The notes below the pieces were generated by a model. It searched no databases and had not been told where the DNA came from. It was given only the letters and a program-made list of their open reading frames with translations. From Oscillospiraceae bacterium (GTDB taxonomy: Bacteria; Bacillota; Clostridia; Oscillospirales; Oscillospiraceae), in contig CADCHN010000001.1 in the NCBI GenBank assembly GCA_902801295.1, positions 1 through 64,000 on the forward strand: a DNA stretch of 64,000 bases, in the 5' to 3' direction. Below are positions 36,965 through 44,898 of this stretch, one piece after another; positions within the stretch are counted from its first letter, which is position 1; each line of letters begins with the position of its first letter. The position numbers and the translations under genes are program-made.

Positions 36965-37669
36965 ATGAAAACTATTACGTCCCATTCCACCGAAGTCCTG
37001 TCCCGCGCGGCAGATCAGATCGAAGAATATGTGCGCGAGCATCCGCGCGCGGTTCTCGCGCTCGGCGCCAATGACGACTGCCTGCGCCTGTATCGTGAGC
37101 TGGCCGCACGCTGTATGTCCGGACGGCTCGATCTCTCCGGCGTCCGTTTTTTCGCGGTGACGGAGTTTGACGGTCTGCCCGACGGCGACAGGAACAGCTG
37201 CCGCAGCCGTCTGCGGGAGGCGCTGCTGGCGCAGGCGGATCCGACGGGGGAGAGGTCTTATTATCTCGACGGGGAACAAGCGGTGGAGTATGGCGCCCTG
37301 ATTGCACAATCCGGCGGCATCGACCTGGCGATCCTCGGCATCGGACCGAGAGGCCGCATCGGCTTCAACGAGCCCGCTACTCCCTTTGACGCAAAAACAC
37401 ACCGGCAGAAGCTGACCAAGGCCACCAGGCGCGAGCTGAGCGCGCTCTTCGGCGGCGAGGATCAGGTGCCGGATTTTGGCTATACCATGGGAATTCACAC
37501 GCTGCTGGGCGCGAAGGAACTTCTTGTCCTCGCTCTGGGAGATGACAAGGCCGATCCCGTGTTCCGCATGCTCTATGCGCGGACGGACAGCTTTGTTCCG
37601 GCGGCGTTTTTACAGCTTCCGCTTCAAGTCACGGTTTACGCGGACGACGCGGCAGCGGCAAAGCTCTGA
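36965..37669 (+). CDS. NagB-like protein (glucosamine-6-phosphate deaminase fold) with catalytic residues replaced
   Basis: A 234-residue NagB/PGL-fold protein. The family segment GIGPRGRIGFNEP (residues ~121-133) aligns with the E. coli NagB loop GVGNDGHIAFNEP: the Glu of FNEP remains, but Asp141 and His143 (E. coli numbers) are both Arg. MDEY (Asp72) has become VTEF, and the phosphate loop PTGSTP is GANDDC. DQVPDFGYTMGIHTLLGA at the C-terminal end is well kept. It is therefore probably not a normal deaminase: a regulator, or an enzyme with another substrate. ATG 36965 follows GCGGAGG by 7 bases. glmM follows 18 bases later. Confidence 0.8.
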   Translation: MKTITSHSTEVLSRAADQIEEYVREHPRAVLALGANDDCLRLYRELAARCMSGRLDLSGVRFFAVTEFDGLPDGDRNSCRSRLREALLAQADPTGERSYYLDGEQAVEYGALIAQSGGIDLAILGIGPRGRIGFNEPATPFDAKTHRQKLTKATRRELSALFGGEDQVPDFGYTMGIHTLLGAKELLVLALGDDKADPVFRMLYARTDSFVPAAFLQLPLQVTVYADDAAAAKL

Positions 37670-37687
37670 CAACAAGGAGGAAACAAT

Positions 37688-39037
37688 ATGGGTAAATATT
37701 TCGGCACGGACGGCTTCCGCGGAGAAGCGGGCAAAAGCCTGACCGTGGATCATGCGTTCAAAATCGGCCGCTATCTCGGCTGGTACTACGGAAAAGACCA
37801 CAAGGCGACGGTTGTGATCGGCAAGGACACCCGCCGCTCCAGCTATATGTTCGAGGCCGCGCTCTGCGCCGGCCTGACCGCCTCGGGCGCTGACGCCTAT
37901 CTGCTGCACGTCACCTCCACGCCGAGCGTTTCCTACGTGACGCGTGCCGACGACTTTGACTGCGGCATCATGATCTCCGCCAGCCACAACCCCTATTACG
38001 ACAACGGCATCAAGCTTATCAACGCCGCCGGTGAAAAAATGGAGCAGGAGGTGCTCGACGGCATCGAGGCCTTCCTCGACAGCGACGAGGAACTGCCCTA
38101 CGCGGTGGGCGAGCACATCGGATGCACGGTGGATTACGCCGCCGGGCGCAACCGTTATATCGGCTACCTGATCTCTCTCGCGACGCGCTCCTACAAGGGC
38201 CGCCGCGTCGGCCTGGACTGCGCCAACGGCAGCACTTGGATGATGGCCAAGGCTGTTTTTGACGCCCTCGGCGCCGATACCTACGTCATCGGCAACCGCC
38301 CGGACGGGCTGAACATCAACGTTGACTGCGGTTCGACGCATCTGGATAATCTGCGCAAGTTTGTGCTGGAGAATCACCTGGATGTGGGCTTCGCTTTCGA
38401 CGGCGACGCCGATCGCTGCCTCGCGGTGGATGAAAAAGGCGAGATTGTCAACGGCGACGCCATCATGTACATCTACGCCAAGTACCTCAAGGAGCGCGAC
38501 AGACTCGAAAACTCCAAGGTCGTCACGACCGTCATGTCCAACCTCGGTCTCTACAAGGCGCTCGACACGCTGGGCATCGGCTATGAGAAAACCGCAGTCG
38601 GCGACAAATATGTGGCCGAGAACATGCGCCAGAACGGCCATCTTCTGGGCGGCGAGCAGTCAGGGCACATCATTTTCGGCCGCCTGGCCAACACCGGCGA
38701 CGGCCTGCTGACCGCCATTAAGATGATGGAGGCCATGATCGAAAGCAAGCAGACGCTCTCCGAGCTGAAGGCCGGGATGACCGTGTATCCGCAGCTGCTG
38801 AAGAACGTGATTGTGACCGACAAGGACGAGACCCTTGCCTGCCCCCTGGTGCAGGAGGCGGTCAAAAAGGCGGAGGCGGAGCTCGGCGACAACGGCCGGA
38901 TCCTGCTTCGCAAGAGCGGGACGGAGCCGCTGCTGCGCGTGATGGCCGAGGCCACGACGCAGGAGCTCTGCGAGGAAAAGGTGGACGCGATCATCGACGC
39001 GATGCGCGCGGCCGGCATGCTGATTCGGGTGAAGTGA
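37688..39037 (+). CDS. glmM: Phosphoglucosamine mutase
   Basis: A 449-residue alpha-D-phosphohexomutase that converts glucosamine-6-P to glucosamine-1-P for UDP-GlcNAc and peptidoglycan. Start GKYFGTDGFRGEAG; phosphoserine loop MISASHNPYYDNGIK near residue 98; metal loop AFDGDADRCLAVDEKG near 236; sugar loop GGEQSGHI near 320; C-terminal phosphate loop LLRKSGTEPLLRVM near 411. RBS AAGGAGG sits upstream. It lies between the NagB-like gene and a beta-helix gene, in an amino-sugar cluster. Confidence 0.95.
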   Translation: MGKYFGTDGFRGEAGKSLTVDHAFKIGRYLGWYYGKDHKATVVIGKDTRRSSYMFEAALCAGLTASGADAYLLHVTSTPSVSYVTRADDFDCGIMISASHNPYYDNGIKLINAAGEKMEQEVLDGIEAFLDSDEELPYAVGEHIGCTVDYAAGRNRYIGYLISLATRSYKGRRVGLDCANGSTWMMAKAVFDALGADTYVIGNRPDGLNINVDCGSTHLDNLRKFVLENHLDVGFAFDGDADRCLAVDEKGEIVNGDAIMYIYAKYLKERDRLENSKVVTTVMSNLGLYKALDTLGIGYEKTAVGDKYVAENMRQNGHLLGGEQSGHIIFGRLANTGDGLLTAIKMMEAMIESKQTLSELKAGMTVYPQLLKNVIVTDKDETLACPLVQEAVKKAEAELGDNGRILLRKSGTEPLLRVMAEATTQELCEEKVDAIIDAMRAAGMLIRVK

Positions 39038-39038
39038 T

Positions 39039-39698
39039 ATGATGACGATTGCAGAACTCTTTGACCTGGACAAGACGATCGCGGCGGAGCTCTTTCGCGG
39101 CAAAACCTATCCCTGGGAGGCGCTGGCTGACATCAGCGACTTTATCCTCCGCCTGGGCGAAACGCTCAGCCCCGAGGAATTCGATCACCCCGCCGAGGGC
39201 GTGTGGATCGCGAAGGACGCCAAAGTTTTTCCCTCGGCCTATATCGGCGCGCCCTGCATCATCGACCATGAGGCCGAGGTGCGGCACTGCGCCTTTATCC
39301 GCGGCAGCGCGATCGTCGGCAAGGGCGCCGTGGTCGGCAACTCTACGGAACTGAAAAACGTCGTTCTCTTTGACAGGGTGCAGGTACCGCACTATAACTA
39401 CGTCGGTGATTCCATTCTGGGGTACAAGGCTCATATGGGCGCGGGCTCGATTACGAGCAACGTCAAGAGCGACAAGACCCTCGTTGTTGTCAAGTCTGCG
39501 GACGAGGCTGTTGAGACCGGACGCAAGAAAGTAGGCGCCATGCTGGGCGACCGGGTGGAGGTCGGCTGCAACAGCGTTCTGAACCCCGGCACGGTGATCG
39601 GGCGCGACAGCCAGGTCTATCCCGTCTCCTGTGTGCGCGGCGTCATTCCTGCGGGCAGCATTTTCAAGGATAAAGACCATATCGTCCCCAAGAAATAA
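39039..39698 (+). CDS. Left-handed beta-helix protein (GlmU C-terminal-like acyl/UDP-sugar domain)
   Basis: A 219-residue protein whose residues ~45-205 form hexapeptide repeats (IGAPCIIDHEAEVRHCAFI, SAIVGKGAVVGNSTEL, VGDSILGYKAHMGAG, NSVLNPGTVIGRDSQV). It resembles the C-terminal acetyltransferase half of GlmU without the uridylyltransferase half. It starts 1 base after the glmM stop region, so it is coupled to glmM and may act on glucosamine-1-P or serve as a partner of the cluster. It may start at ATG 39039 or 39042. Acetyltransferase activity is inference only. Confidence 0.82.
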   Translation: MMTIAELFDLDKTIAAELFRGKTYPWEALADISDFILRLGETLSPEEFDHPAEGVWIAKDAKVFPSAYIGAPCIIDHEAEVRHCAFIRGSAIVGKGAVVGNSTELKNVVLFDRVQVPHYNYVGDSILGYKAHMGAGSITSNVKSDKTLVVVKSADEAVETGRKKVGAMLGDRVEVGCNSVLNPGTVIGRDSQVYPVSCVRGVIPAGSIFKDKDHIVPKK

Positions 39699-39725
39699 AA
39701 AAACCCGTCCGAATGGGGCGGTGAC
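39699..39725 (+). terminator. Chromosomal terminator cut by element insertion (left junction)
   Basis: After an A-run, CCGTCC and GGGCGG form the stem of an intrinsic terminator, but where the matching GGG plus T-run is expected the sequence turns into TGACTTAAG. The break at about 39721-39724 contains a GA dinucleotide, the usual crossover of TndX-type large serine recombinases. This is the best estimate of the element's left end. Confidence 0.6.
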
Positions 39726-39740
39726 TTAAGAAAACATTGA

Positions 39741-39782
39741 AGCAAAAGACGGTTTAGCTTGACGGCTATGCCGTCTTTTGCT
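39741..39782. repeat. 12-bp inverted repeat at the recombinase end
   Basis: AGCAAAAGACGG (39741-39752) and CCGTCTTTTGCT (39771-39782) are perfect inverted repeats overlapping the last codons of the serine recombinase gene and lying about 20 bases inside the element end. On the minus strand this can terminate the recombinase transcript; it could also belong to the att site. Confidence 0.65.
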
Positions 39783-41529
39783 GTTTTTCAGTTGTATTGT
39801 GGGCTTCTTCGATAGCCCGTGTAAAGTCAAATGCACCGATGAAGTTATAGACAATAGTAATTTCCCTCGTCTTGGATTTCTTGTCTGCATGGGACACTTC
39901 GATGCGGTCAATAAATTCTCGGAGAACTGCCGCGTCAAGCTCCTGCATATCTGTGTACTTCTTCACCGCTGCTACAAATGCCTTGGCGTTGGTTTTCTGC
40001 TGCTCCTGCTGTTTCAGCTCCTTGCGCAAAACCTCTGCCATAGATTTAAGGTTACTCTGTTCCAGCTCATAGTCGTGGGACATTTTGATAAATCTGTCAT
40101 CGGACAGCTTACCCATTACATTGTCCTCATACAGTCTGGAAATGATACGGTCAAGCTCTGCAATGCGCTTATCAGCTTTTGCCAGCGTATCACGTTTCCG
40201 CGCAAATTCCGCGTCACGATCACGCATACTGATGTCTGCGGCTTCCTGCATAAACTCGGCTTCGTGCTGGCTTACATACTGTATGGCTTCGCGCAGATTT
40301 CTCAACACGATTTCATGCAGTACCACATTTCTGATCGAATGTGTTGTGCATAGGTCTTTCCCCTTGCGGTAGGTGGAGCAGATAAAGTATTTCTGTTCCT
40401 CCGTAAAATTGGTGGCACGGCATTGATACATCTTGCCGCCGCACTCTGCACAGTAGAGCAGCCCGGAGAAGATACCCATATCACCCATCTTGGTAGGACG
40501 GCGGCGGGATTTACGGATATTCTGGACAATGATAAATACGCTTTCCTCGATGATCGCGGGCTGGGTGTTCTCAAAGATTACCCAATCCGCAGGATCGTTC
40601 CAGAGCTTCTTTTTGCTCTTGTAGGATTGTTTCGTTGTCTTGAAGTTTACCGTGTGTCCCAGATAGTCCACGCGCTCCAAAATGCGGGAAACGGTTTCAT
40701 TTGTCCACTTGCATGGATCAGCCGTAGGCTTGTTGCTGGCGGGCAGCCCTTTGGAATGAGCATAAGCAGTAGGATTCAAAATCTGATGCTGTTTCAGCCA
40801 CTTGGCAATTTGCGTAGGTCCCAAACCGTCAACACAGAGGGAGAAAATCTTTTGCACGACGGCTGCGGCTTCTTCATCGACGATCCATTTCTTTTTGTCC
40901 TCTGGGTCTTTGATGTACCCGTATGGGGGAATGGTTGTCAGATGTTCGCCGGATTTTCCTTTGCTCTGCCATGTGGCACGGATCTTCTTGGAAGTATCGC
41001 GGGCGTACATTTCGTTAAATACATTGCGGATTGCGGTAAACTCGTTTTCTCCGCGTGTACTGTCCACCCCGTCATTGACGGCGATAAAGTGTACGCCGAA
41101 CTCCGGGAAAAGTACATCCGTATACATACCCACTTGCAGATATTCGCGCCCAAATCGGCTCATATCCTTTACAATGACGCGCTTGATTTTGCCAGACTTA
41201 ATATCGGCAAGCATACGCTGGAAGCCCGGACGGTTGAAGTTCGTTCCAGAGTAGCCGTCATCCTCGTCATAGTGACGGATAGCGGTATACCCATGATCTT
41301 TACAGTAGCGTTCCAGAATTTTTTTCTGATTGGCGATACTGTTACTCTCACCGTCTAATTTATCCTCCTGCGACAAGCGTTCATACAGGGCGGTTATGCC
41401 TTCTTCCTGTGTGTCCATTCCATTACCCTGCACATAAAATTGCAGAACATTGTCACGGATCACGCTGCGGAGTTCGCTGCTTAAATTATTCGGTGTCTGC
41501 ACACTCTGAAACTGGATTCCGTTCATCAT
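39766..41529 (-). CDS. Large serine recombinase (TndX/TnpX-type integrase)
   Basis: A 587-residue site-specific recombinase that excises and inserts the element. Catalytic resolvase domain about 47-190 (LYERLSQEDK with nucleophile Ser53, DDGYSGTNFNRPGF, VKDMSRFGREYLQVG with the active Arg residues). Recombinase domain about 200-320 (PYGYIKDPEDKK, TQPAIIEESVF). Zinc ribbon near 365-400 (CAECGGKMYQC, FICSTYRKGKDLC). A coiled-coil motif, about 440-530, ends in the EFIDRIEVSH segment. ATG 41529 overlaps the TGA of the small recombinase-like gene, so translation is coupled. An in-frame ATG at about residue 38 is an alternative. Confidence 0.94.
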   Translation of the reverse strand: MMNGIQFQSVQTPNNLSSELRSVIRDNVLQFYVQGNGMDTQEEGITALYERLSQEDKLDGESNSIANQKKILERYCKDHGYTAIRHYDEDDGYSGTNFNRPGFQRMLADIKSGKIKRVIVKDMSRFGREYLQVGMYTDVLFPEFGVHFIAVNDGVDSTRGENEFTAIRNVFNEMYARDTSKKIRATWQSKGKSGEHLTTIPPYGYIKDPEDKKKWIVDEEAAAVVQKIFSLCVDGLGPTQIAKWLKQHQILNPTAYAHSKGLPASNKPTADPCKWTNETVSRILERVDYLGHTVNFKTTKQSYKSKKKLWNDPADWVIFENTQPAIIEESVFIIVQNIRKSRRRPTKMGDMGIFSGLLYCAECGGKMYQCRATNFTEEQKYFICSTYRKGKDLCTTHSIRNVVLHEIVLRNLREAIQYVSQHEAEFMQEAADISMRDRDAEFARKRDTLAKADKRIAELDRIISRLYEDNVMGKLSDDRFIKMSHDYELEQSNLKSMAEVLRKELKQQEQQKTNAKAFVAAVKKYTDMQELDAAVLREFIDRIEVSHADKKSKTREITIVYNFIGAFDFTRAIEEAHNTTEKQQKTA

Positions 41530-41948
41530 TTGCAGTCACCGCCTTTCATAAAAAGCCACGCGAGATTTAGGGCTTCTTGGAACTTGCGGCATTTGTCCAG
41601 CATGGCACGGAGATCTTCGCCGTCTACGGTTTCAATCCCAATATCATACTTGGCAGCATTAGCGGAAAACATCATAGAGTAGAAGCTATCCCGTGAGATA
41701 CGGGAAATGTCTGTCACAACGATTTTTCCAATCCTGCCCTGTGCCATAGCCGACAGCATTTCATTCAATGCCGGACTGTCAAGGCTCAATCCGCTAAATC
41801 CGTTATCCACATACAGGGTATAGGCGGTTACACCGTTTGTCATTGCATGGTGGAGAAGTCGGTACAATTGATTGTCAAGGTACAAATCTGTATTGATATG
41901 CGCCGCACGATAGTAGTATGCGGTCATCTTGTCTGGCTGCTGTTTCAT
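41526..41948 (-). CDS. Small serine recombinase-like protein lacking the catalytic serine
   Basis: A 140-residue protein with only the resolvase catalytic fold. Aligning by eye to its neighbour: YERLS becomes YYRAA, so the nucleophile Ser is Ala (codons CGT GCG GCG), whereas VDNGFSG and TDISRISRDSFYSM keep the active-site Arg pattern. It cannot make the covalent DNA link, so it more likely regulates or partners the full recombinase, whose start codon overlaps its stop. The start is ATG 41948 with AGGAGG; the open frame upstream lacks a ribosome site. Partner or directionality-factor role is inference. Confidence 0.82.
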   Translation of the reverse strand: MKQQPDKMTAYYYRAAHINTDLYLDNQLYRLLHHAMTNGVTAYTLYVDNGFSGLSLDSPALNEMLSAMAQGRIGKIVVTDISRISRDSFYSMMFSANAAKYDIGIETVDGEDLRAMLDKCRKFQEALNLAWLFMKGGDCK

Positions 41949-42034
41949 GTTTACCTCCTGTTCCGGCAGCCGGACAAACAGGTTACTCATATTATAGCAT
42001 AAAACCTGTTCGCCGTCTGTAGGCAAGATGTAAA

Positions 42035-42208
42035 TTATTTGTGGCTCTTTGCCTGCTGCATATCATTTCTTATCATACGGCGAATTTTTGTCGCGGCGTC
42101 CTCTTTTGCGCCGTCCTTAACGACGGCTTTCACGATATATGTCATGTCCCCGATTTTGTACTCTCGTACAACGGGGACATTTGTTTTCTGATTGATTGCT
42201 GTGTTCAT
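42035..42208 (-). CDS. tnpW: TnpW-like transposon-encoded protein
   Basis: A 57-residue small protein, first gene of the recombinase group. The core VREYKIGDMTYIVKAVVKDGAKEDAATKIRRMI matches my memory of the TnpW family found beside tnpX in Tn4451-like elements. The start is ATG 42208, with AAAGGGGGA ten bases upstream; another ATG lies 7 codons earlier. Its function is not established. Confidence 0.7.
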   Translation of the reverse strand: MNTAINQKTNVPVVREYKIGDMTYIVKAVVKDGAKEDAATKIRRMIRNDMQQAKSHK

Positions 42209-42609
42209 AGAAATAAATCCCCCTTTCATGGGATAGAAAAAATCAATTCAAAATAAAGAAGCTCAAAGGACGGCTGCTGGCGCAGCTCCACGGGAGTTCC
42301 ACCCCTCCGACGGCTGCCGGAGATCCGCTCATTGCCTGCGACGGTTTTATCACGCTCGGACTGTGACTGCGAATGAGTACCATTGTTCCTCCTGCGCGTC
42401 CTCGCCCGCAATCTGCCACGCTGCATTACGGTGAAAGTGTTTGTCGCTCGGCATATCCTCCCGGATATGTGTCTTGGCGCACCCACCGCACGGCTCGACG
42501 CAAAAGGGATGTGTCCTTTGTGCTTTATGACGCGGCGAGCGCGTGTTTGTCAAGGAGCATCAGCCGGATCAGACGGAAAGGGGAATGAAACGCTTGTCCG
42601 GCAGTCGGG
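42209..42609. other. Gene-poor stretch between tnpW and HTH_16 gene
   Basis: Several overlapping frames of 67-86 codons are open on both strands, but none has a good ribosome site or a recognisable family, and their composition (Arg/Ser/Pro-rich) suggests chance. A minus-strand TTGACA (42553-42548) may be part of a promoter for the tnpW-recombinase genes. I see nothing else. Confidence 0.4.
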
Positions 42610-42849
42610 TTAATTCACCCGAAAAGTAAGAATCTTCGTTATGAGCTTCGTTTCCAGCCTACGGCGCAGTTCTTCGTCCACACATAAATGAGGGTTGCCG
42701 TATTCGTCGTACAGCTCGCGCAGCGACAGTCTGGCTATGTACCCCTCGTAGTGTTTCAGAACAGCGTTGATGGCTTCGACATCGCCGCCTGCCGCTTTCT
42801 GAATGACAGAAAAGGGCAGCAGACGCGCTTTCACATTACTATGTGTCAT
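42610..42849 (-). CDS. HTH_16-type small regulator (Tn916 Orf8-like)
   Basis: A 79-residue protein whose core LPFSVIQKAAGGDVEAINAVLKHYEGYIARLSLRE is the helix-turn-helix domain found beside the Orf7-type sigma factor in Tn916-like elements. It ends in the VDEELRRRLETKLITKILTF segment. ATG 42849 follows GGGAGG. It overlaps the sigma gene by 11 bases, so the two are coupled. Likely controls transfer or excision genes. Confidence 0.85.
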   Translation of the reverse strand: MTHSNVKARLLPFSVIQKAAGGDVEAINAVLKHYEGYIARLSLRELYDEYGNPHLCVDEELRRRLETKLITKILTFRVN

Positions 42850-43267
42850 CTGTGTTACCTCCCATCAGTTCTTTCAGCAGCTTCAAGGTGCTTGTCCTGC
42901 GGTATGCAACGGAGCTGCGTACCATATTTAGCAGCTTGGCGATCTCGTTGTCCGACATATCAAGAAAATAGGACAGCAGGATAATATCGCGCTTGTCCAG
43001 CGGCAGGGCTGCAATCGCCTGTGCCAGATCGTCATTGTCGATATACACCGCATAATCAAGAACGCCAAAGGTCTTGTCCTCTACAAAGTAGATGTCACAG
43101 ACGGAAAGCTGCTCCATAACTTCTACTGGCAGATCGGAAAAGGAAATCTCACGGTTTCTTTTCCGCGCAAGTTCGTCCTGGTAGTCCCGCGCTTCGTTCC
43201 GCAGTACCTTTTTGCAAAACGCATCAAAGGAGTGCTGGATGTGTTCTTCGTGCGAATGAGGCTTCAT
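42839..43267 (-). CDS. Sigma-70-like regulator (Tn916 Orf7-like)
   Basis: A 142-residue sigma-like protein. Region 4 is clear at residues ~90-138: IAALPLDKRDIILLSYFLDMSDNEIAKLLNMVRSSVAYRRTSTLK, the helix-turn-helix that binds a -35 box. The N-terminal part (FCKKVLRNEARDYQDELARKRNRE) is the usual Orf7 type. In Tn916 the equivalent gene turns on excision and transfer. RBS GGGAGG precedes ATG 43267. Transcribed toward the HTH_16 and recombinase genes. Confidence 0.85.
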   Translation of the reverse strand: MKPHSHEEHIQHSFDAFCKKVLRNEARDYQDELARKRNREISFSDLPVEVMEQLSVCDIYFVEDKTFGVLDYAVYIDNDDLAQAIAALPLDKRDIILLSYFLDMSDNEIAKLLNMVRSSVAYRRTSTLKLLKELMGGNTDDT

Positions 43268-43596
43268 GTATTCACCTCCCTTCGCATCCGCAAAGGCGGG
43301 TGATACTTTTCCTCCCCTTTCGCCACTACTACGGTAAGCGGGGGCTGAACTTCCAAATGTGGAAGATGATTTTTGAGAAAGAATTTATTAAGAGCTATCC
43401 ATGCGTCGCACCTCCTGTCCGAGTGTTGAAATCAGCAGCAGATCGGACAGCGGCGGGGAGCGACAGCCGACAGAAAAGCGGATAAAACTACAAAATGCGC
43501 CCGCCCGCATAAAGCGGACGAGCGCATAGGAAATGACAGAAGTATTAAAATGATTTGTGAGTTCATATCCGCTGCCAGACTTACCCGGCGGGGGAG

Positions 43597-43653
43597 CTAC
43601 GCTTTTTTTGATCGTAGAATATTCGGCGGATTATAGTAAATAAAAATGGACAC
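43597..43653 (-). CDS. Possible 18-codon leader peptide with a hairpin-enclosed ribosome site
   Basis: GTG 43653 opens an 18-codon frame ending in TAG at 43597. A strong AGGAGG lies 6 bases upstream and is held in the loop of an ACGGCG/CGCCGT hairpin (about 43654-43677). It sits ~330 bases upstream of the sigma-like gene on the same strand, in a 553-base stretch otherwise without genes (43268-43821). It could be an attenuator peptide, or chance. Confidence 0.35.
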   Translation of the reverse strand: MSIFIYYNPPNILRSKKA

Positions 43654-43738
43654 GGCGATACCTCCTGATACCCGCCGTATCCTCAAAAAAGGGCGACTTT
43701 AACACACCCTCCGTAAATCCAATTTTTCAAAAGGAAAA

Positions 43739-43772
43739 CGGCGGCTTTGATTTTCATATTTCAAAGCCGCCG
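43739..43772 (-). terminator. Terminator after the ABC-2 permease gene
   Basis: 12-bp perfect stem CGGCGGCTTTGA/TCAAAGCCGCCG followed on the minus strand by TTTTCCTTTT. It closes the transport operon 49 bases after its stop. Confidence 0.85.
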
Positions 43773-43821
43773 CGTTTTGGCTTCGCGCAAATCTGCTGTT
43801 AGCGGCTTTGTGCGAATTTAC

Positions 43822-44898
43822 TTATGAAACTTGATGTTTAGCAAATGCTCTTCGAGAAACAAATATACCAATTCCCAAGAAGATGAGCGATACCGGGACT
43901 GCCCATACAGCATATAGCATACCGTTGCTCATTTGTTCTACCGACATAAGGGAAATAGCTTGTGTTTGATACAGCGGCAGAAGTACAATATACCGAAACA
44001 ACGGATTTGTTTCAGAGACAGGCAGCAAAACAGGGAAAAGATAAATCGCCGCAGAAGCTACTAAAGCCACAATTTGTTTTTTGCTGATAGCAGACAGGAG
44101 CAGAGTAATTCCCATTACGCTGATCGTTCCTGTAAAAGCCAAAAGAATTTGGTATTTGAGTAATGTCCCGCAGGTGATGTTAAAAGGAATAAATCCCTCA
44201 ACATACTCTATGGGCGCAAAAAGAATACTGCAATCCAATCCCGATTTCCCATAAAACATATAAGCAAGGATTAGATTGAAAGCTACAATCAATGCGGTAG
44301 AAAAAATAGTGGCAAAGATACTCGAAACAATCTTTGCGGTCGTGCATTTGGTTTTTCCGTATTTACTTGTCAAAATGATGTTGTCCACGCCCTCATACTC
44401 GCAGGAAAAAACCGGGGCAATCATTATTACTATTGCCAACGATAGGACAATAAAAATCTTTACCATGTTTTGACTTGTGGAAAGCCACCCATCAGTATAG
44501 CCAATCTTAATTTCTTCATCACCAAACACATCAGAAACACTTAACCCATTCCAATTTCCATTCATATCAGAAAATCGGGCAAAAGCTGCTGATTGCATGG
44601 CGTTTTGGTAAAGATAAGCTGCGTTCATTCCATGCAAATCGGATTTGGGTGCAAAGTCATTCATCATTTGCTGTACTTTTTCGTCTGTTAAAATCCCCTC
44701 GTATTTTGCTGCAATCTCTTTGTCGATTTCTACTGCCGTTTTTCCTGTTCCCCCGTCACTTTTTCCGCCAAACGCATACTTGTTTTGGTAGGTGGAAAAA
44801 CCAAAAAGAACAGATAAAAGAAGTATCGCAATTAAAGCAATTTCTGTTAGTTTTTTTGAAAATATTTTCCGTAGTTCAAAATGAATTAGTATTCTCAT
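43822..44898 (-). CDS. ABC-2 type transporter permease
   Basis: A 358-residue membrane protein. A single helix at residues 18-36 precedes an extracytoplasmic loop (about 37-150, hydrophilic), followed by five hydrophobic helices: about 148-168, 195-215, 240-265, 270-295 and 320-350. Transmembrane half of an exporter; the ATPase gene overlaps it by 4 bases. Lipid, peptide or bacteriocin export or immunity are possible, given the RR operator upstream of the pair. Confidence 0.85.
   Translation of the reverse strand: MRILIHFELRKIFSKKLTEIALIAILLLSVLFGFSTYQNKYAFGGKSDGGTGKTAVEIDKEIAAKYEGILTDEKVQQMMNDFAPKSDLHGMNAAYLYQNAMQSAAFARFSDMNGNWNGLSVSDVFGDEEIKIGYTDGWLSTSQNMVKIFIVLSLAIVIMIAPVFSCEYEGVDNIILTSKYGKTKCTTAKIVSSIFATIFSTALIVAFNLILAYMFYGKSGLDCSILFAPIEYVEGFIPFNITCGTLLKYQILLAFTGTISVMGITLLLSAISKKQIVALVASAAIYLFPVLLPVSETNPLFRYIVLLPLYQTQAISLMSVEQMSNGMLYAVWAVPVSLIFLGIGIFVSRRAFAKHQVS

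Noticed and set aside
43300..43485. 61-codon plus-strand frame in the gap beside the sigma-like gene
   Set aside because: No ribosome site, no family, poor composition; it lies antisense to the likely leader of the sigma operon.
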